DNA of 64,000 nucleotides. Origin: Patiria pectinifera. Taxonomy: Eukaryota; Echinodermata; Asteroidea; Valvatida; Asterinidae. The notes under the pieces are model-generated. The model saw only the letters and a program-made list of their open reading frames with translations. It made no database searches and had not been told where the DNA came from. Location: positions 36,830,392 through 36,894,391 of the forward strand of contig CM057142.1 of the NCBI GenBank assembly GCA_029964075.1. Direction: 5' to 3'. The stretch's first letter is position 1. Each line of letters begins with the position of its first letter. The position numbers and the translations under genes are program-made. This document shows positions 44,461-57,452 of the stretch, in pieces.

Positions 44461-46437
44461 CATAGGGTGCGATAACGAATGGCGCAAAACTTGATTTATT
44501 GGATGTGGTTGGACATTTTTGCGAGATTACAATGGTGTCACCCCACTGCTGAAGCATGAATGGGAATCTTCGGCAACACTTCTGAGTTTTTCACAAGGAT
44601 GCAGCGGCTTCAATTGCTCTCTTTGAATTGTATCCTGTAGTTGTAGCCATCCTTGTGGGGGCCTATCTTAGCCAATCACAGAGTTCGGTTTCACTCTCTC
44701 TGATAACATGGCAGTGGTCCACATGATTAACGGACAATCTGCTTCAATGTGAAAAGTGCATGCACTTAATTCCGTTTACTTGTGTTAGAGTGTTTGAAGT
44801 TCCCAATATCATCTTCAAGGCAGCTCACATTCCAGGTGTATTTAATGACAAAGCTGATGCATTATCTCGTTTTCAGATGCAGCGCTTCTTTGCCTTAGCC
44901 TCCCAGGTCGAGCCAGTGATGACTCAAGCTTCCAATTCTTCCCCAAGTATGGTAGGATCAGGAAATACATAGGTTCAGCCGGGTTGGCACAGTTGGCTTT
45001 TGCGCTGAAATACACATCAAGGCATACAATTCGGGGTGGAATACTTTTGTGGTTTCCTTCAATCCACACACAGTAGTCGGGTCGTGAATCCGCAGTGCAT
45101 AGGTGAGTTCATCGCCTGGCTTTCCATCCGGCGATATTCCCCATCAACAATTGCAACATACGTCGCGGGGGTAAGTTATGGGCAAAAATACAAGTTAATG
45201 GGCAGACCAGACCCAACTGATCGTATATGGTTACAAATTACTCGAAGGTTGTAGGCGTGGGGTTTCGCGAAGAGACCGCAGGTCACCAATATCGCTGGCG
45301 CTGCTTTCGCGCATTATGGCAATTTGCCTGAAGTTTGTTCATCACATTATGAAGTGACATTGTTTCGCTCTGCTATGCTTCTTGCATTTTTCGGTTTCTT
45401 ACGAGTTAGTGAGTTCACGGCAAATTCGCGGGGATGTGCAGCCTGCAGTTTTTGCACACTTCAGACATACGCTTCTCCACCGGCTGCGAGTCAGTAACGT
45501 TGGCACTGCGCCAGTCTAAGACAAATCAGCGTGGCCCCCTCAAATTGTTCTTGCAGGTCGGTGGGCTGATGCCACTCTCTGCCCTGTTGCAGCGCTTCAA
45601 CAATTTGTTCAAAATCGCCCAAGAACACAAGGCCCCCTCTTTTGTCACATTGATAGTCAACCACTTACTCGTTACCAGTTCAATAGAGTTTTGCAGTCTG
45701 GGTTGTCAGGCTGTGGCATCACGAATTCACATTATAGATCCCACTCATTTCGTATGGGGGCAGCATCTACTGCATATGCATTGGGCCTTCCGCTTCACAG
45801 ACATACAGCGTATGGGTCGATGGCTTGGTCAGACGCGCTAGCCAGTTACCTCCACGCCCTTCCCCATAGTCAATTTTCACGGGGATTAAGCAAATAATTT
45901 TATTTGATTTGTAGGTGTTCATCCACATGAGCAACGCTGTGTGCTGGGATAGTGGGATTCACTGGTTCGATGGGCAGCATATGATATGGGTATCCCTGTG
46001 CAATGGAATGGGCGAAGTGGAGCACGCTTGAATCAATTAGCATATTTGTTGGACGGCATTGGTGATGTAGACATTATAGTAATGCATGTTGGTACTAATG
46101 ACTTAGTGCAGCTCAACTTCTATGCGATTCGGCATACTCTAGCCGTCATGCTGGCAGAATGTCGGGAGATTTCCTAACACCAACCTTGTTTGGTCATGTA
46201 TATTACCCCGGCTATTTTACTATGGTGCACAATCCCAAAAATCCATGGAACACATACGGCGAGCGACTAACCGCTGGGCTAGGTCACAATGTCGCAGGCT
46301 GGGAATCAGTGTACTTGATAACACCCAATTTCATTGGTCTGCTGCTCACCTCTACCGGAGAGATGGGGTTCACCTCTCCGAAGGGTAATGCAGCCTTTCG
46401 AGACAATTTGCGCTCCTGCATTTTGTCGCTAGTGTAA
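44461..46437 (+). pseudogene. second-copy Ngaro RNase H, recombinase and hydrolase (indel-broken)
   Basis: Matches 31828-33779 but with frequent one- or two-base indels close to the gap: in RNase H (44500-44960), recombinase (44950-45890) and hydrolase (46170-46380). Amino-acid pieces such as SIRRYSPSTIATYVAGVS and GTNDLVQLNF remain readable in scattered frames. Most likely low-quality sequence of the same locus. Confidence 0.85.
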
Positions 46438-46492
46438 GTGCCCGAAGTGATGGTGCTTGTTTCTTATGTGGGTCGCTTTTCGCGTTTGGCAG

Positions 46493-48107
46493 TTTTATTG
46501 GTGCCCCAGAAGAGAACGAGCCCCATAATGCTGGTTTTGAGTGAACATTTGACTACAGTGTACTTAACTAAATTCAACTTGGTAACTAAATTCATTGTGG
46601 CCCGTGATGTGCCTCATGGACTGATCCAGTAACATGTTAATCTCGAATCTTCATGTACATGTATAGCCTATGATTTACCACAATGGCTATACCCCCACTA
46701 CATGTGCCTGCAGTGGGGAATGTGTTTTTAATTAAGTGCTGAAGTTATAGCACCTTACCTGTTAACTGGTTTTATCGCTTGATTTAACAGGCTTTCACAA
46801 CGGCCGTTGTTGGTGGGTAGTGGTCACTGGGTATCACTATCGTCATTGTGGTCTTGGGTATCACAATCAGTTTTTCTTGTGAGCATCAAACTACGTGAGG
46901 TGGTCATGGGTACGTCCTAATGTTTAATGTTAATGTTAATGTGCTCTATGTATCCGGTTTGCCCTTAATCTTTGGTATTCCGGTTGAAGAAGGTTGATTT
47001 AAACATTGAAGCTGTGGCGAGAGACACAACAAACTTTTCTCCTGAGTGATTCCTTTTTGTAGTATGAGTATAACACATTTTACCATATAACTGGTAAAAT
47101 TTATTATACTCAGCGCAAAGTCCAATTTGATCGTACTTGTGGGAGTTCAATAATTGTACAGCATACAGTGTGCATGAGTATCCTGATTAAGGAAGGTTGT
47201 ATGCAAATTGGGATTCTGAACACCCCTGGGCAACCAATAAAAGCAGAACATCGCTTGCGGGACGTGCGCAAACTTCATTGCGGACGTTGTATGCACTCTC
47301 CTTTATTTTGCCGCGCTAGATTGCGCGGCAGCCAATCAGCGCATTGTTTTCCATCGTGAGTGCGCGGATTCACTTTTAGTCACGGCTTCAATCTAGAAAC
47401 ATCAACGCTCGATTGAAAACTTTTCCCACCTCCTCCCCTACATTCCTCCATGGTGGAAGAGAGGGGGATATTCTGTATGTAGTACAGCACTATTGTTTGG
47501 GGCACAGAAGTGGTTATTTCTGGGCATTTTTATTGGTGCCCCAGAAGAGAACGAGCCCCATAATGCTGGTTTTGAGTGAACATTTGACTACAGTGTACTT
47601 AACTAAATTCAACTTGGTAACTAAATTCATTGTGGCCCGTGATGTGCCTCATGGGCTGATCCAGTAACATGTTAATCTCGAATCTTCATGTACATGTATA
47701 GCCTATGATTTACCACAATGGCTATACCCCCACTACATGTGCCTGCTGTGGGGAATGTGTTTTTAATTAAGTGCTGAAGTTATAGCACCTTACCTGTTAA
47801 CTGGTTTTATCGCTTGATTTAACAGGCTTTCACAACGGCCGTTGTTGGTGGGTAGTGGTCACTGGGTATCACTATCGTCATTGTGGTCTTGGGTATCACA
47901 ATCAGTTTTCTTGTGAGCATCAAACTACGTGAGGTGGTCATGGGTACCTCCTAATGTTTAATGTTAATGTTAATGTGCTCTATGTATCCGGTTTGCCCTT
48001 AATCTTTGGTATTCCGGTTGAAGAAGGTTGATTAAAACATTGAAGCTGTGGCGAGAGACACAACAAACTTTTCTCCTGAGTGATTCCTTTTTGTAGTATG
48101 AGTATAA
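46493..48107 (+). repeat. second-copy Ngaro B1-A2-B2
   Basis: B1 46493-47073, A2 47070-47424, B2 47528-48107, with ATAA at 47070-47073 and 48104-48107. Same layout and near-identical sequence to 33835-35449. Confidence 0.92.
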
Positions 48108-51100
48108 GTGAAGTATTATAACTATCATTTTCTCTGAAGTAATGGCACTATTTTTCACAGTTGAGACAACACATGTGGATGTGTCTACTTACATGATAAT
48201 AATTCTTCGAGCCGGATGAAAATTACGAAATCGTAATTGTGCTCTACACAACGATGACATGAATATTAAGGGTTCTCTGAGCTTTACATCTTTGAATACT
48301 TTCCACTGAAAAAAGGGGTTTTATCATTTGTGTGTATTACCTCGAATCTCATAATGTTGTCATATGACCCCTTTTCACTGTATTCCTTATTCTATGTTGT
48401 CTTTCCCTTTGATCTTCGGCACTGTTTGATCTCCTAAGAAATCACAAGCAATACGAACAAACAAAGCATGCATACAAAGCATTCTAACAGTAACAGTAAA
48501 AAATTACCACACGGCTTATCCTGTGAGTTTACAATAAAAAGAAGAACAAAGAAAAAGAGTACGGAGCAGGACCTACGGTATCGTGTTAATTACAACTAAT
48601 TACATTCCTAAAAACAGTTTGCATTTGTCTACAACTCAGACCAATGATTAGTGTCAGTACGAAGTGGTAATTTTGTTTTGCGCGTCTCGTGTGGTTTTTG
48701 GGCGCGAGCGCATGCGCGACCACAAAAACAAGTGGGATTTTTTTTGTAGAGACAAACAACGGGTATTGGTGTGATTCCTTTGGCGGTGCAAAATATACAA
48801 ATCCACTCGGTCTGTTCATCACCTTCATTCACAGAGGGCACTTCTCAATATTTAGTGTAATAAAACTCTAAGGAGTCTTCTAACTCAAACGTGACTCGGA
48901 CCGTTGTCCAGAATGAGATCAAAGACTCTAGGGAAAATGAGGGCGCTATAACACTCCAATAGTCGGAGATATAGTCATGCGGTATGCGACTTTCTGGGCA
49001 TTAGTATCGATATTTGGGTACAGTGAGGGCGGTATTTTCATAGTCTAGCTAGACTGTGCTGTAGATAGGGAGTTACAACAAGGCCCTTCGCTCGTCCCGA
49101 CTGCTCTGAGAGCATGCCTCTTATTAATGGGCCCAAAAGTGCCCACCCCGGTCCAAATCACGATTTGCATGCCCTCAAATTCTTTGCTATTAGAGCATAT
49201 TGTGGGCCATGAACTTGAGGGTTAGTAAAATGGAAGGGTGGAAACCGTGCACAGGACTGGGGGCATGCTTTATTTTGCAATGGAGCGTATGCATCATGTG
49301 TCAAAATTGCGAAGGGCTTCAGGACTATTTTTAGGGGTGATCATCTTTGGGTGAATTTTCTCCCCTTAGTCATGTGATTACCCCCCCCCCCCCGCCCCCA
49401 AACATTACACAGAAAACGAAAGATAATGAACTAAGCTGTAATTTGATGTGAGGCTCGAACACCTTGGAGAGTTTCCACTGCATGCTCATCTCTTTTCAAA
49501 ACCTGCCATGATTCATATACGTACATTCCGTTATGCACATAATTATTTATATCTCCCAAGCCCAAAGACCTATTATGCTAGATGCTGATCGCAATATCCG
49601 CTGCTACACCATCAGATTCGAACCGACCATACCAGCCCGGTGGCCGTATAGCGCTGCAAGCGGTGGTCAGTTTAACGTATGCATGAGGTTGTTGGTTGGA
49701 GTTCCAACTGAGCGAGCTGTAGTGGTTTTCTGTTGTCTCCCAAGGTCTTGGACAACACCGAGTAAAACTCAACATCTCCCCGACACACAGTTACATCAAT
49801 CAAGAATAATTTTGGGAAAATATTTAATCTGACCGAATCTGACATTCAAGAAAGCCGGCTGATAGCATATGAATATGGGGATGGTTAAGTGTTGCATTTG
49901 GCGGCTAGTGCAGATATTGTTTTATGGAGCAATCGTTCAGTAGGTGATAAACATTTGCTTTTGTACTCCCATATGTCACGTTTGTGCAAACAATACCAAC
50001 TCGAAAAACCTAGAGCTATTTCAAGATTGCCGCCAATCTCAGCCTTATACAGATATATAAATTGCTTTCACAATCTTGGTTAATCTTACTTGTGATAATC
50101 TTGTTTTCTATTTCCCAAGATGAAAATAATAACTATGTTCAACAGTTTAACAGTTAAAACTATCAGATGTCTCCTCTTTTTGAAAATCCTTTTGGCGAAC
50201 CAACATGTCCGCCGTAGTATTTTTTTCTTTTACTAAAACCCTGGCTGTCCGCCAACACTTATCTTGATAAACGAAAAGACTGTGCACGGAGAACATTTGC
50301 CCGGGTTATTTAAACCCTAATTATGGAACAAGGCTGTCCCTGGCGCGTAAGAGATAAAGCGATCCATCAAAACAGTTCTTTATCAATAAGTCGGATGTCC
50401 AACATGTCCAATTAATTTGCAACAAGTGCTGGCATTTTAAATCCACTCACAGGCTATAGCAAACACTAAAATATATCTTTAAAAAAAAACATAGGTGAAA
50501 TTACACGGAAAGCATCCAATTAATTTTAACATTGTCTTCATCAAAGAATCAAGGAGTCTGCAAACCTCAATCAGCACTTTCCTGGCGTTGGTCATGCGTT
50601 ATATCTGTACTACACACGATAGTTGTATTACATGTACATTACATTATACATCTCAAAATAAAGTATACCCATTTTTGAATGTAAATTCTCAGAAATGTAC
50701 TGTACATAAAAGGCCAAGATAGGAATACTAATTTTTGAGATACCATGTATTTAGGAACCAATTGACCTTACACACCTCCAGTACGAAACGGATGAGGGAG
50801 TACAACAGTTCATCACTTGCAATCTCGAGAACCACGCGCTGTATGACACTCAAGTTCAGCTTAGAGTTTAGTACAACATGCTCGGTCCTCTGCGTTTTTC
50901 AGTCGTTGAAGGCTCTAAATGCTCAGGCACATTTCTTCTCAGTTGCCTTCGAGTATGGAAACCATATAAAATACAAGAATAAAATGTAATCTAAATTCGT
51001 TTTTCGTTCAATCGAGAAAGGGAGGGAGGCCTGTTGTATTTTTTCGAAGACATCCATAGGTTGCTTGAATCTGCAATTCATCAGCCAAGGGCTTTGTTTG

Positions 51101-54100
51101 AATGCCTTCGTCAAATATCTCGGAGTAAACAATCGATTTATCATAGTAATACTCTATTTCTGCCTCCCCTTTTGTTCGCTCGTACCCCCGCCCTGCAAAC
51201 AGGGCGCTGGGATACTCTGATGAGATTCACAGAATCTTGTGAAGGAAATGGCCTATGACCTATGTTTAAAGCATCTGGCTGCAGCTGTTCGAGACCGCAT
51301 TTAGACAATGTGCGCAAATGCTATCCGAAACTTCCCATAGAATTGCGCATATTCCATACCAGATGTGATTTCTGTTTCATTGCGGACCATGTGGACAAAA
51401 TTTTGAGCATCGCATAATGCAATCCGACCGTTCGTGATTCGAAACGGAGCCTGGGCGAGTGACGGGAATAGTACATTTACAACACAGATGAGTTTTACAG
51501 AATTTCCTACATTATTATCACGCTTTTCAACGAGAAGAAAAAATCTCTAAACTGGAATAAAAGAGTAATGAATCAGTCTTAACGGCCGTTTCAAACCTTG
51601 CAGAGTCATGACCTTGATGACGCGCAGGTCACTGGTCACGCAAAATCCAACCAATCAGAGCGTGAATTTATCAGAGTATCCCAGCGTCCTGTTTGCAGGG
51701 CGGGGGGTACGAGCGAACCACTTTGGGGGCATTTTCTAGTGAGGAAGGCATTTGACTGCTTGACTATAGCAACGTCCGAATCGCTAGATGAGCTAGTAGC
51801 TCTGAATGTACTCTGAGTAAGAGGAACAATATTTGATCTATCACTGTCAGCTCATTACTGTTGCAGGGAACGACAATGACAGAATCGATACCCAATCAGC
51901 TTTTTATATTGCAGAATAACGAATTTATGAATCTACAATAATGTACTTATTCACTAATGTTGTCTATTACACAGGTATCCAAAGACAACGACTACGCACT
52001 CGTCGCGACTCGAAAAAGAGTGTGAAAGTCTAATAATTGGCAAAGCAAAGGAGGCAAGGGAAAGTTTGTCAATGACAAAGTAATTGTGACGTCAGCAAAA
52101 TAGTCGAAGAAGAGACTCGTAACTGTCAGGGTGACCGTTTTAGCCGATTTTCGGCTAACTTTGACATAATTTTTGTTAAAAAAAAACGAGTTTGAAAGAA
52201 TTTGTTTTGGCAGATTTCTGGCAGAATTCTGCAAAAATGGTTATTTGACAGAAAAATAGCAAAATTGAACAAAAAATAATACATTTGTTTAATGGGACAG
52301 AATGGCTGGTCTAGGTGCCGAGGTTCACTGGGAAATGGACTGTGTCTTGGCCGGATCCGCGTTTTGCCCGAAATTTACGCGATAATTTCATAACATATTT
52401 ATGTGACTATAGATTGTTTGTAATGTAATTTGAACCTTAATTAAGGCAATACCACCAATCTGCATGTGATTCTTAGTGTTTAAAGTGTATTTTCGAGTAA
52501 TTCTGGGGAATCTGGCAGTTTTTGATAAACCTGACAGATTTTTGATGTGAATTGAGCAGAATAAGGCTCTGACCTTACGGTCACCCTGGTAACTGTAGAT
52601 CGTGCAAGAGGGAATCGGATTCGCCTCATCCATTCTTAACATGAATCTTCAGTTCCTTGTCCATTCTTCTTTGAAAGAGAGTGCATGCGAATTTCGACGA
52701 ACAGATTTTGTTATTAAATAAGTGATATAGAAAATTCAAGGTATCCATTCGTGCATTTATTATTATATAAGAACAAGATCCAGTTACCTACATAATGTCC
52801 CCGGTGAGAGCGATCATAGCTCCCGTACCGAGAGAAAGTTTGGAACAAAGATATGCCCTCAGTTGTGATACCACATTGTACATAGGGGTCTGTTGACAAC
52901 AAAACAACAACACTCGTTTGAAGGGCCAGACGGGGTAAGATATATCCTTGGTCAAGGCGTTCGTTATTATCCGTACGGCAAATCCTCGCCACGCAGCGAT
53001 ATTTTAGGGCTAGCTTATCAGCGTTGATATACGGGTGAAACAGTGCAATAAAATTCCAATAGACACTAGTGATAAATGCCCATACTTCAGAATTCTTTTA
53101 AAATACTCAGAACTCCCACAGGCATTTTAGCTGCACAGTAAAATGATGATCAACATGTCTTAATTCTTCGTTTTCTTTTCATTTTTTGGTGGGTTGACCA
53201 TTGAATTTTCGAGGAATTCTCCCTTAAAGAAGATGACCCCTAATTTTCCCAATGTGGAAAAGTAACCATCTTGAAAAAGGATCACTCCACAACGTGGCAA
53301 ATACTGCCACTTTCGAGCCCAATTGCATCCAAAATTCTCAGAATTGGAAGCCCCAAATCCGGGCCAGTGGTACATTGCCTTATCTCTTCAATTTCCCAAT
53401 GTTATTGCTCTCAGAACTCTCTAAAATGAAATACATTGAGAGTATAACTTTTATTCATGAGCTCGGCGGATGGGTTTAGGCCGATTTACAAGTGTGCACC
53501 CATACCGCGCATAACTACAGTGTGAACAGCGACCTGATGACGCAATCACTATCTATATGCAAATCAACCGAAGACGACAGAACGCCTTGGATCAGGACAG
53601 CTGGTATGAGCGAATGCTTCCATTGTTGCCTATTTTGATGGATGTTCATCAGGCTCCATTATCATAATTATGTGATGAAGAATAGAGGCTGTTCAAGCGT
53701 AAAATAATAGGTATTATGCATGACTACCACCGGCTACTACATGTACTGCCGTAATTGACAAATTCTTAACGGGAATTTTCCAGATGTTCTATATTGATCA
53801 CTGCCATTTTCGTGGTATTTTGTTTTGTACATATAGATGTAAAACCATTCTTAAATAAAACACCACCAAATAAAAAGTCAAAGACTTAAACAATTTGGTT
53901 TACAAATTACGCTAAAAATTACAAATTTATGCAAAGCATTAAATACAACTATTCCAGAATTCAAATAAGTTCAAATTAAAGATTAATCAATCAATTATAA
54001 AAAAGGTAAGAAGAAAGCATTGTTAAAGGAGGGGGGGGGGGTTACATGTGATAAAAAGATGATGACAGGTGCAAGAGGGGCTACAGAATTGAATAAGGGC

Positions 54101-54711
54101 ACATGGAGAGATCTACAATCAAACGATGGATTGGTTTGAAATTAGCCTGATGAGTTATCTGTACCATGGATGGTACCGGTGAGTCTTTGTTTCTTTAAAA
54201 TCGTGTTGATCGGAGATTTTCTAGTTGCCGAGTGTTTCTGAAAGTATGCTCTGACAATGGGAAAGAAGTAAGGTCTTTTGTAAAGCTAAATCCTGAGGCT
54301 ATAAAATTAATGGACATGTGTTTTTTTTTCTGTCATAACTGAAAAATAGATTGCCTGTACGATAACAGTATATTTTATATGAAAAAGAGGCTTATGGCAC
54401 TTGTTTTCATTCGAAACAACTGCTTTGTGGATTGAACAATATGTCAATTAAACATGATCGTGATAATGTCCGAGTGAACATGATCGTGATAATGATGCTT
54501 TGTTGACAAAAACATTCGGTGGGTTGGGAACCCTTATGAAACAGAATATATATGTTACTTCTGAGGTTGCAAGACAGTTAAAACGGCCCCTAATTGCATA
54601 CGCCGACTGATTAATGAGTTTTGTGATCCTTGCACTTGATGGTTTGGAGCAACGACAGCCCTTTTTTCATTAAGGAAATGAAAACACCACCACTTCAAAA
54701 CCGCCATTGGA
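48108..54711. other. intergenic, second copy of 35450-42028
   Basis: Same content as the first copy. A G10-12 run at about 54032 replaces the GGAGGAGAGG of the first copy. No additional feature. Confidence 0.6.
51233..51462 (+). pseudogene. second-copy version of the 38576 exon candidate, broken
   Basis: Identical except for one T missing in CGCATTTAGAC and TAATGC instead of TACTGC near the end. Both changes would abolish the frame. Confidence 0.35.
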
Positions 54712-54875
54712 GTAATAATAATAATAATAATTAACATTTATATAGCGCTTAATACGCAGTGTTTCGAAGCGCTTTACAAAAAGTAAACATACGTAAGTAT
54801 AAAGTACCAAAATATACAGGTATTAACAAAACATGTAATACAATGTAGTAAGAACTAATGAAGTGTCAAATGTGT

Positions 54876-57452
54876 CTAAGTTGACTCGGAGTTAAATAGA
54901 TGTGTTTTCAATCTGGTTTTGAAAATGTCCAGAGTTTGGGAATCCCGTATGACGATGGGGAGATTGTTCCAAAGTTTGGGAGCAGAGACGGAGAAGGCTC
55001 GATCGCCGTATCGAGTATGGGTACGAGGACCAGGAGCAAGTTGTAAGTGTGCTGTGGGTGATGAGCGGAGATGGATGGAAGAGGTTTGCAGTTTGGGTGT
55101 GATGAGTTCCTTGATGTATGAGGGTGCAAGTCCGTTCCGAGCCTTGTAAGTGAGAAGGAGGATCTTGAATTGGATGCGTTGTGGAATGGGGAGCCAGTGT
55201 AGGGCACGAAGGATTGGGGTTATGTGTTCATGTTTCCTTGTGCGCGTGATGAGGCGAGCTGCTGTGTTCTGGATATGTTGAAGTGCCGACAAATGGGAAA
55301 TGGGTGAATTTATTAACAAACTATTACAGTAATCAAGGTGGGACGTAACAAAAGCATTTACTAGACGCTCGGTGGAACTTTGGTTGAGGTACTTTCTGAG
55401 TTTCCCAATTTTGTGGATTCCAAAGGCAGCTGCTCGACAGGAGTTGCGAATGTGCCGTTTCACATTCAGGGTGTTGTCTACTGTAACTCCAAGGTCCCTA
55501 GCAGATTCTGAGGGAGTAATTACTGTGCCATCAATGTTGAAATCTGGTAGCTTACCAGAGTTCCGAAACTGAGAAGTGACGTGCAGGATTTCTGTTTTGG
55601 CGCCGTTCAGCATTAGGTTATTGCCACTCGCCCAGGCTTTAACATCAGAGATGCACTGCTCAAGTCTCACAACCCCGCTGGAAACCTCACTTTGTTTGAG
55701 TATCAGATACAGTTGTGTATCGTCAGCGTAAATCATATGTTGAACACCTTGATGGGCACTTATGACGTCACTCATGGGACCAGTGTACAGGATAAAATCC
55801 AGAGGTCCCATGACGGATCCTTGAGGGACCCCCCATGAGAGTGGAAACGCTTGTGACAGTACACCATTGATAACAATGACCTGCTTCCGATCTTCCAAGT
55901 AGGAAACAAGCCACTGTAAGACAACTCCATCGAGTCCGTACTTATGGTGGAAGCACTGTATCAAAGTGGTGTGATCTATCCTATCAAACGCAGCTGAAGA
56001 GTCTAGCAAAATGAGGACAGCTTCCAGTCCTTTATCAACCGCTAGCAAAAGATCATTGTGAACCTTCAAAAGGGCTGTTTCAGTCGAATGGTACTGCCGA
56101 TACGCAGATTGCATGACAGGAAACAGACCATTATCATCGAGATAAGTTCGTAGCTGAGCAGCAACGATCCTCTCTAGCACCTTAGCAATCTGGTTGGCAA
56201 TCGGTCTGTAATTCTTAAAGTCATTTGGATCTAAGTTTGACTTCTTTAAGAGAGGAACCACATGCGATGTTTTGAATGCCATGGGAACGATTCCAGAAGA
56301 CAGAGAACGATTCACCAGTTGAGTAATAGATGGCACGAGCTCATCCAGACACTCTTTCAGCAGCCAAGTTGGTGCTGGGTCCAGTTGACATGATTTTGAT
56401 GGACTGTCTCGAATCACTTTCCGAACTGCACTTTCAGAGACAGGTTCAAAGGCGCAGAATGTGTGTGCCATGTGTTGATATTCACAGTCTGTTTGATGCT
56501 TAGAGTCTTCCAGACTGGCGACGATGTTATCAATCTTATCGTGAAAGAACTGTCCGAATTCACTGGCCAATTTCGTATCCGAATCGTGGTCAGGTAGGAG
56601 CTGCTGTGACTTTGGACATGATAGTTTTTGCACAAACTGAAATAGGTGCTTAGTGTCACACTTCCCTATCTCATCGCTCAAATACTGGCATTTTGATTTA
56701 GATAAGATGACATTATAGGATCTACATTGTTCTTTGTAGAGTTGTCTGTCTATTTCCAGACCGGAGTTTCTAAATTTGCGTTCAGCACGCCGTCTAACTC
56801 GCTTTGCCTCTCTAACCACATCAGTATACCAAGGAGCTTTTGGCCTGAGTGAGACAAGTGTGGATCTCTCTGGCGCATGTCTGTCCAGCAGTTCTTGTAG
56901 AACAATATTGTACTGATCTGCTAGCTCAGAAGCATTCTTGGCTGTTGGCAGTGCTAGCGATGAGTTCTGTATGTCATTCCTGAATTGAACCATATCAATT
57001 TGACGCAGCTTCCGACATGTAATTAACTTCTTGGAGGAAGCAGGACGAGCAAAATTGAGGGTAGCTAGCACTGCCAAGTGGTCAGAAGGTAGTCCGGGTA
57101 AGACGCCTGTGTCCATAATGGGATGATCAATCTTTCTGGAAATCAAGAGATCTAGTGTATGACCAGCTTGATGGGTTGGTTCTCTAACATGTTGCTGGAG
57201 ATCAGCTGCATATAAGATGTCAAGGAAGGTCTTGGCATCTCTATCAGTTCCGTCATCAACGTGGATGTTGAAATCCCCAATCAGAAGAGACTGCTGTTCA
57301 ACAATTGTCACCCATTTCCAGCAGAGTAGAAAAATCATGGACAAACATATCATATTTGAGTTTGTTTTTTGATGATGGGGGTGGCCTGTAGATGGCATAT
57401 ATTCTAAACACGATGGAGGGCGAGACTCGTACCAACAATTCCATGTGTTCAA
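54876..57452 (-). CDS. LINE endonuclease C-part and reverse transcriptase
   Basis: The coding frame is open over 858 codons. The first in-frame ATG is spurious because the true frame comes from the upstream ORF. Endonuclease end: LIGDFNIHVDD and GLPSDHLAVL (the SDH motif). RT: KTSHVVPLLKKSNLDPND, NYRPIAN, LLDSSAAFDRIDHTTL, GVPQGSVMGPLDFILYT and YADDTQLYL (YADD at 55719-55730). The C-terminal part has SHLDYCNSLL, QNTAARLITRTRKHEHI and HWLPIPQRIQFKILLLTYK, typical of the CR1/L2 group. NYRPIANQIAKVLE is a few residues shorter than in relatives. It nicks target DNA and copies element RNA there. Confidence 0.9.
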   Translation of the reverse strand: MNTWNCWYESRPPSCLEYMPSTGHPHHQKTNSNMICLSMIFLLCWKWVTIVEQQSLLIGDFNIHVDDGTDRDAKTFLDILYAADLQQHVREPTHQAGHTLDLLISRKIDHPIMDTGVLPGLPSDHLAVLATLNFARPASSKKLITCRKLRQIDMVQFRNDIQNSSLALPTAKNASELADQYNIVLQELLDRHAPERSTLVSLRPKAPWYTDVVREAKRVRRRAERKFRNSGLEIDRQLYKEQCRSYNVILSKSKCQYLSDEIGKCDTKHLFQFVQKLSCPKSQQLLPDHDSDTKLASEFGQFFHDKIDNIVASLEDSKHQTDCEYQHMAHTFCAFEPVSESAVRKVIRDSPSKSCQLDPAPTWLLKECLDELVPSITQLVNRSLSSGIVPMAFKTSHVVPLLKKSNLDPNDFKNYRPIANQIAKVLERIVAAQLRTYLDDNGLFPVMQSAYRQYHSTETALLKVHNDLLLAVDKGLEAVLILLDSSAAFDRIDHTTLIQCFHHKYGLDGVVLQWLVSYLEDRKQVIVINGVLSQAFPLSWGVPQGSVMGPLDFILYTGPMSDVISAHQGVQHMIYADDTQLYLILKQSEVSSGVVRLEQCISDVKAWASGNNLMLNGAKTEILHVTSQFRNSGKLPDFNIDGTVITPSESARDLGVTVDNTLNVKRHIRNSCRAAAFGIHKIGKLRKYLNQSSTERLVNAFVTSHLDYCNSLLINSPISHLSALQHIQNTAARLITRTRKHEHITPILRALHWLPIPQRIQFKILLLTYKARNGLAPSYIKELITPKLQTSSIHLRSSPTAHLQLAPGPRTHTRYGDRAFSVSAPKLWNNLPIVIRDSQTLDIFKTRLKTHLFNSEST

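Larger units (their letters stand above)
44461..56522 (+). repeat. near-identical direct copy of 31828-43960
   Basis: 12.06 kb in the same order and orientation: end of Ngaro RT-RNase H, recombinase, hydrolase, B1-A2-B2, intergenic DNA and the start of the LINE. The offset drifts only from 12,633 to about 12,562 over the length. The middle differs by sparse substitutions and small indels (for example a lost 8-bp piece near 49190), like two alleles. Confidence 0.95.

Noticed and set aside
43729..44557. Long ORFs across the N gap
   Set aside because: They consist of unknown bases; no sequence supports them.
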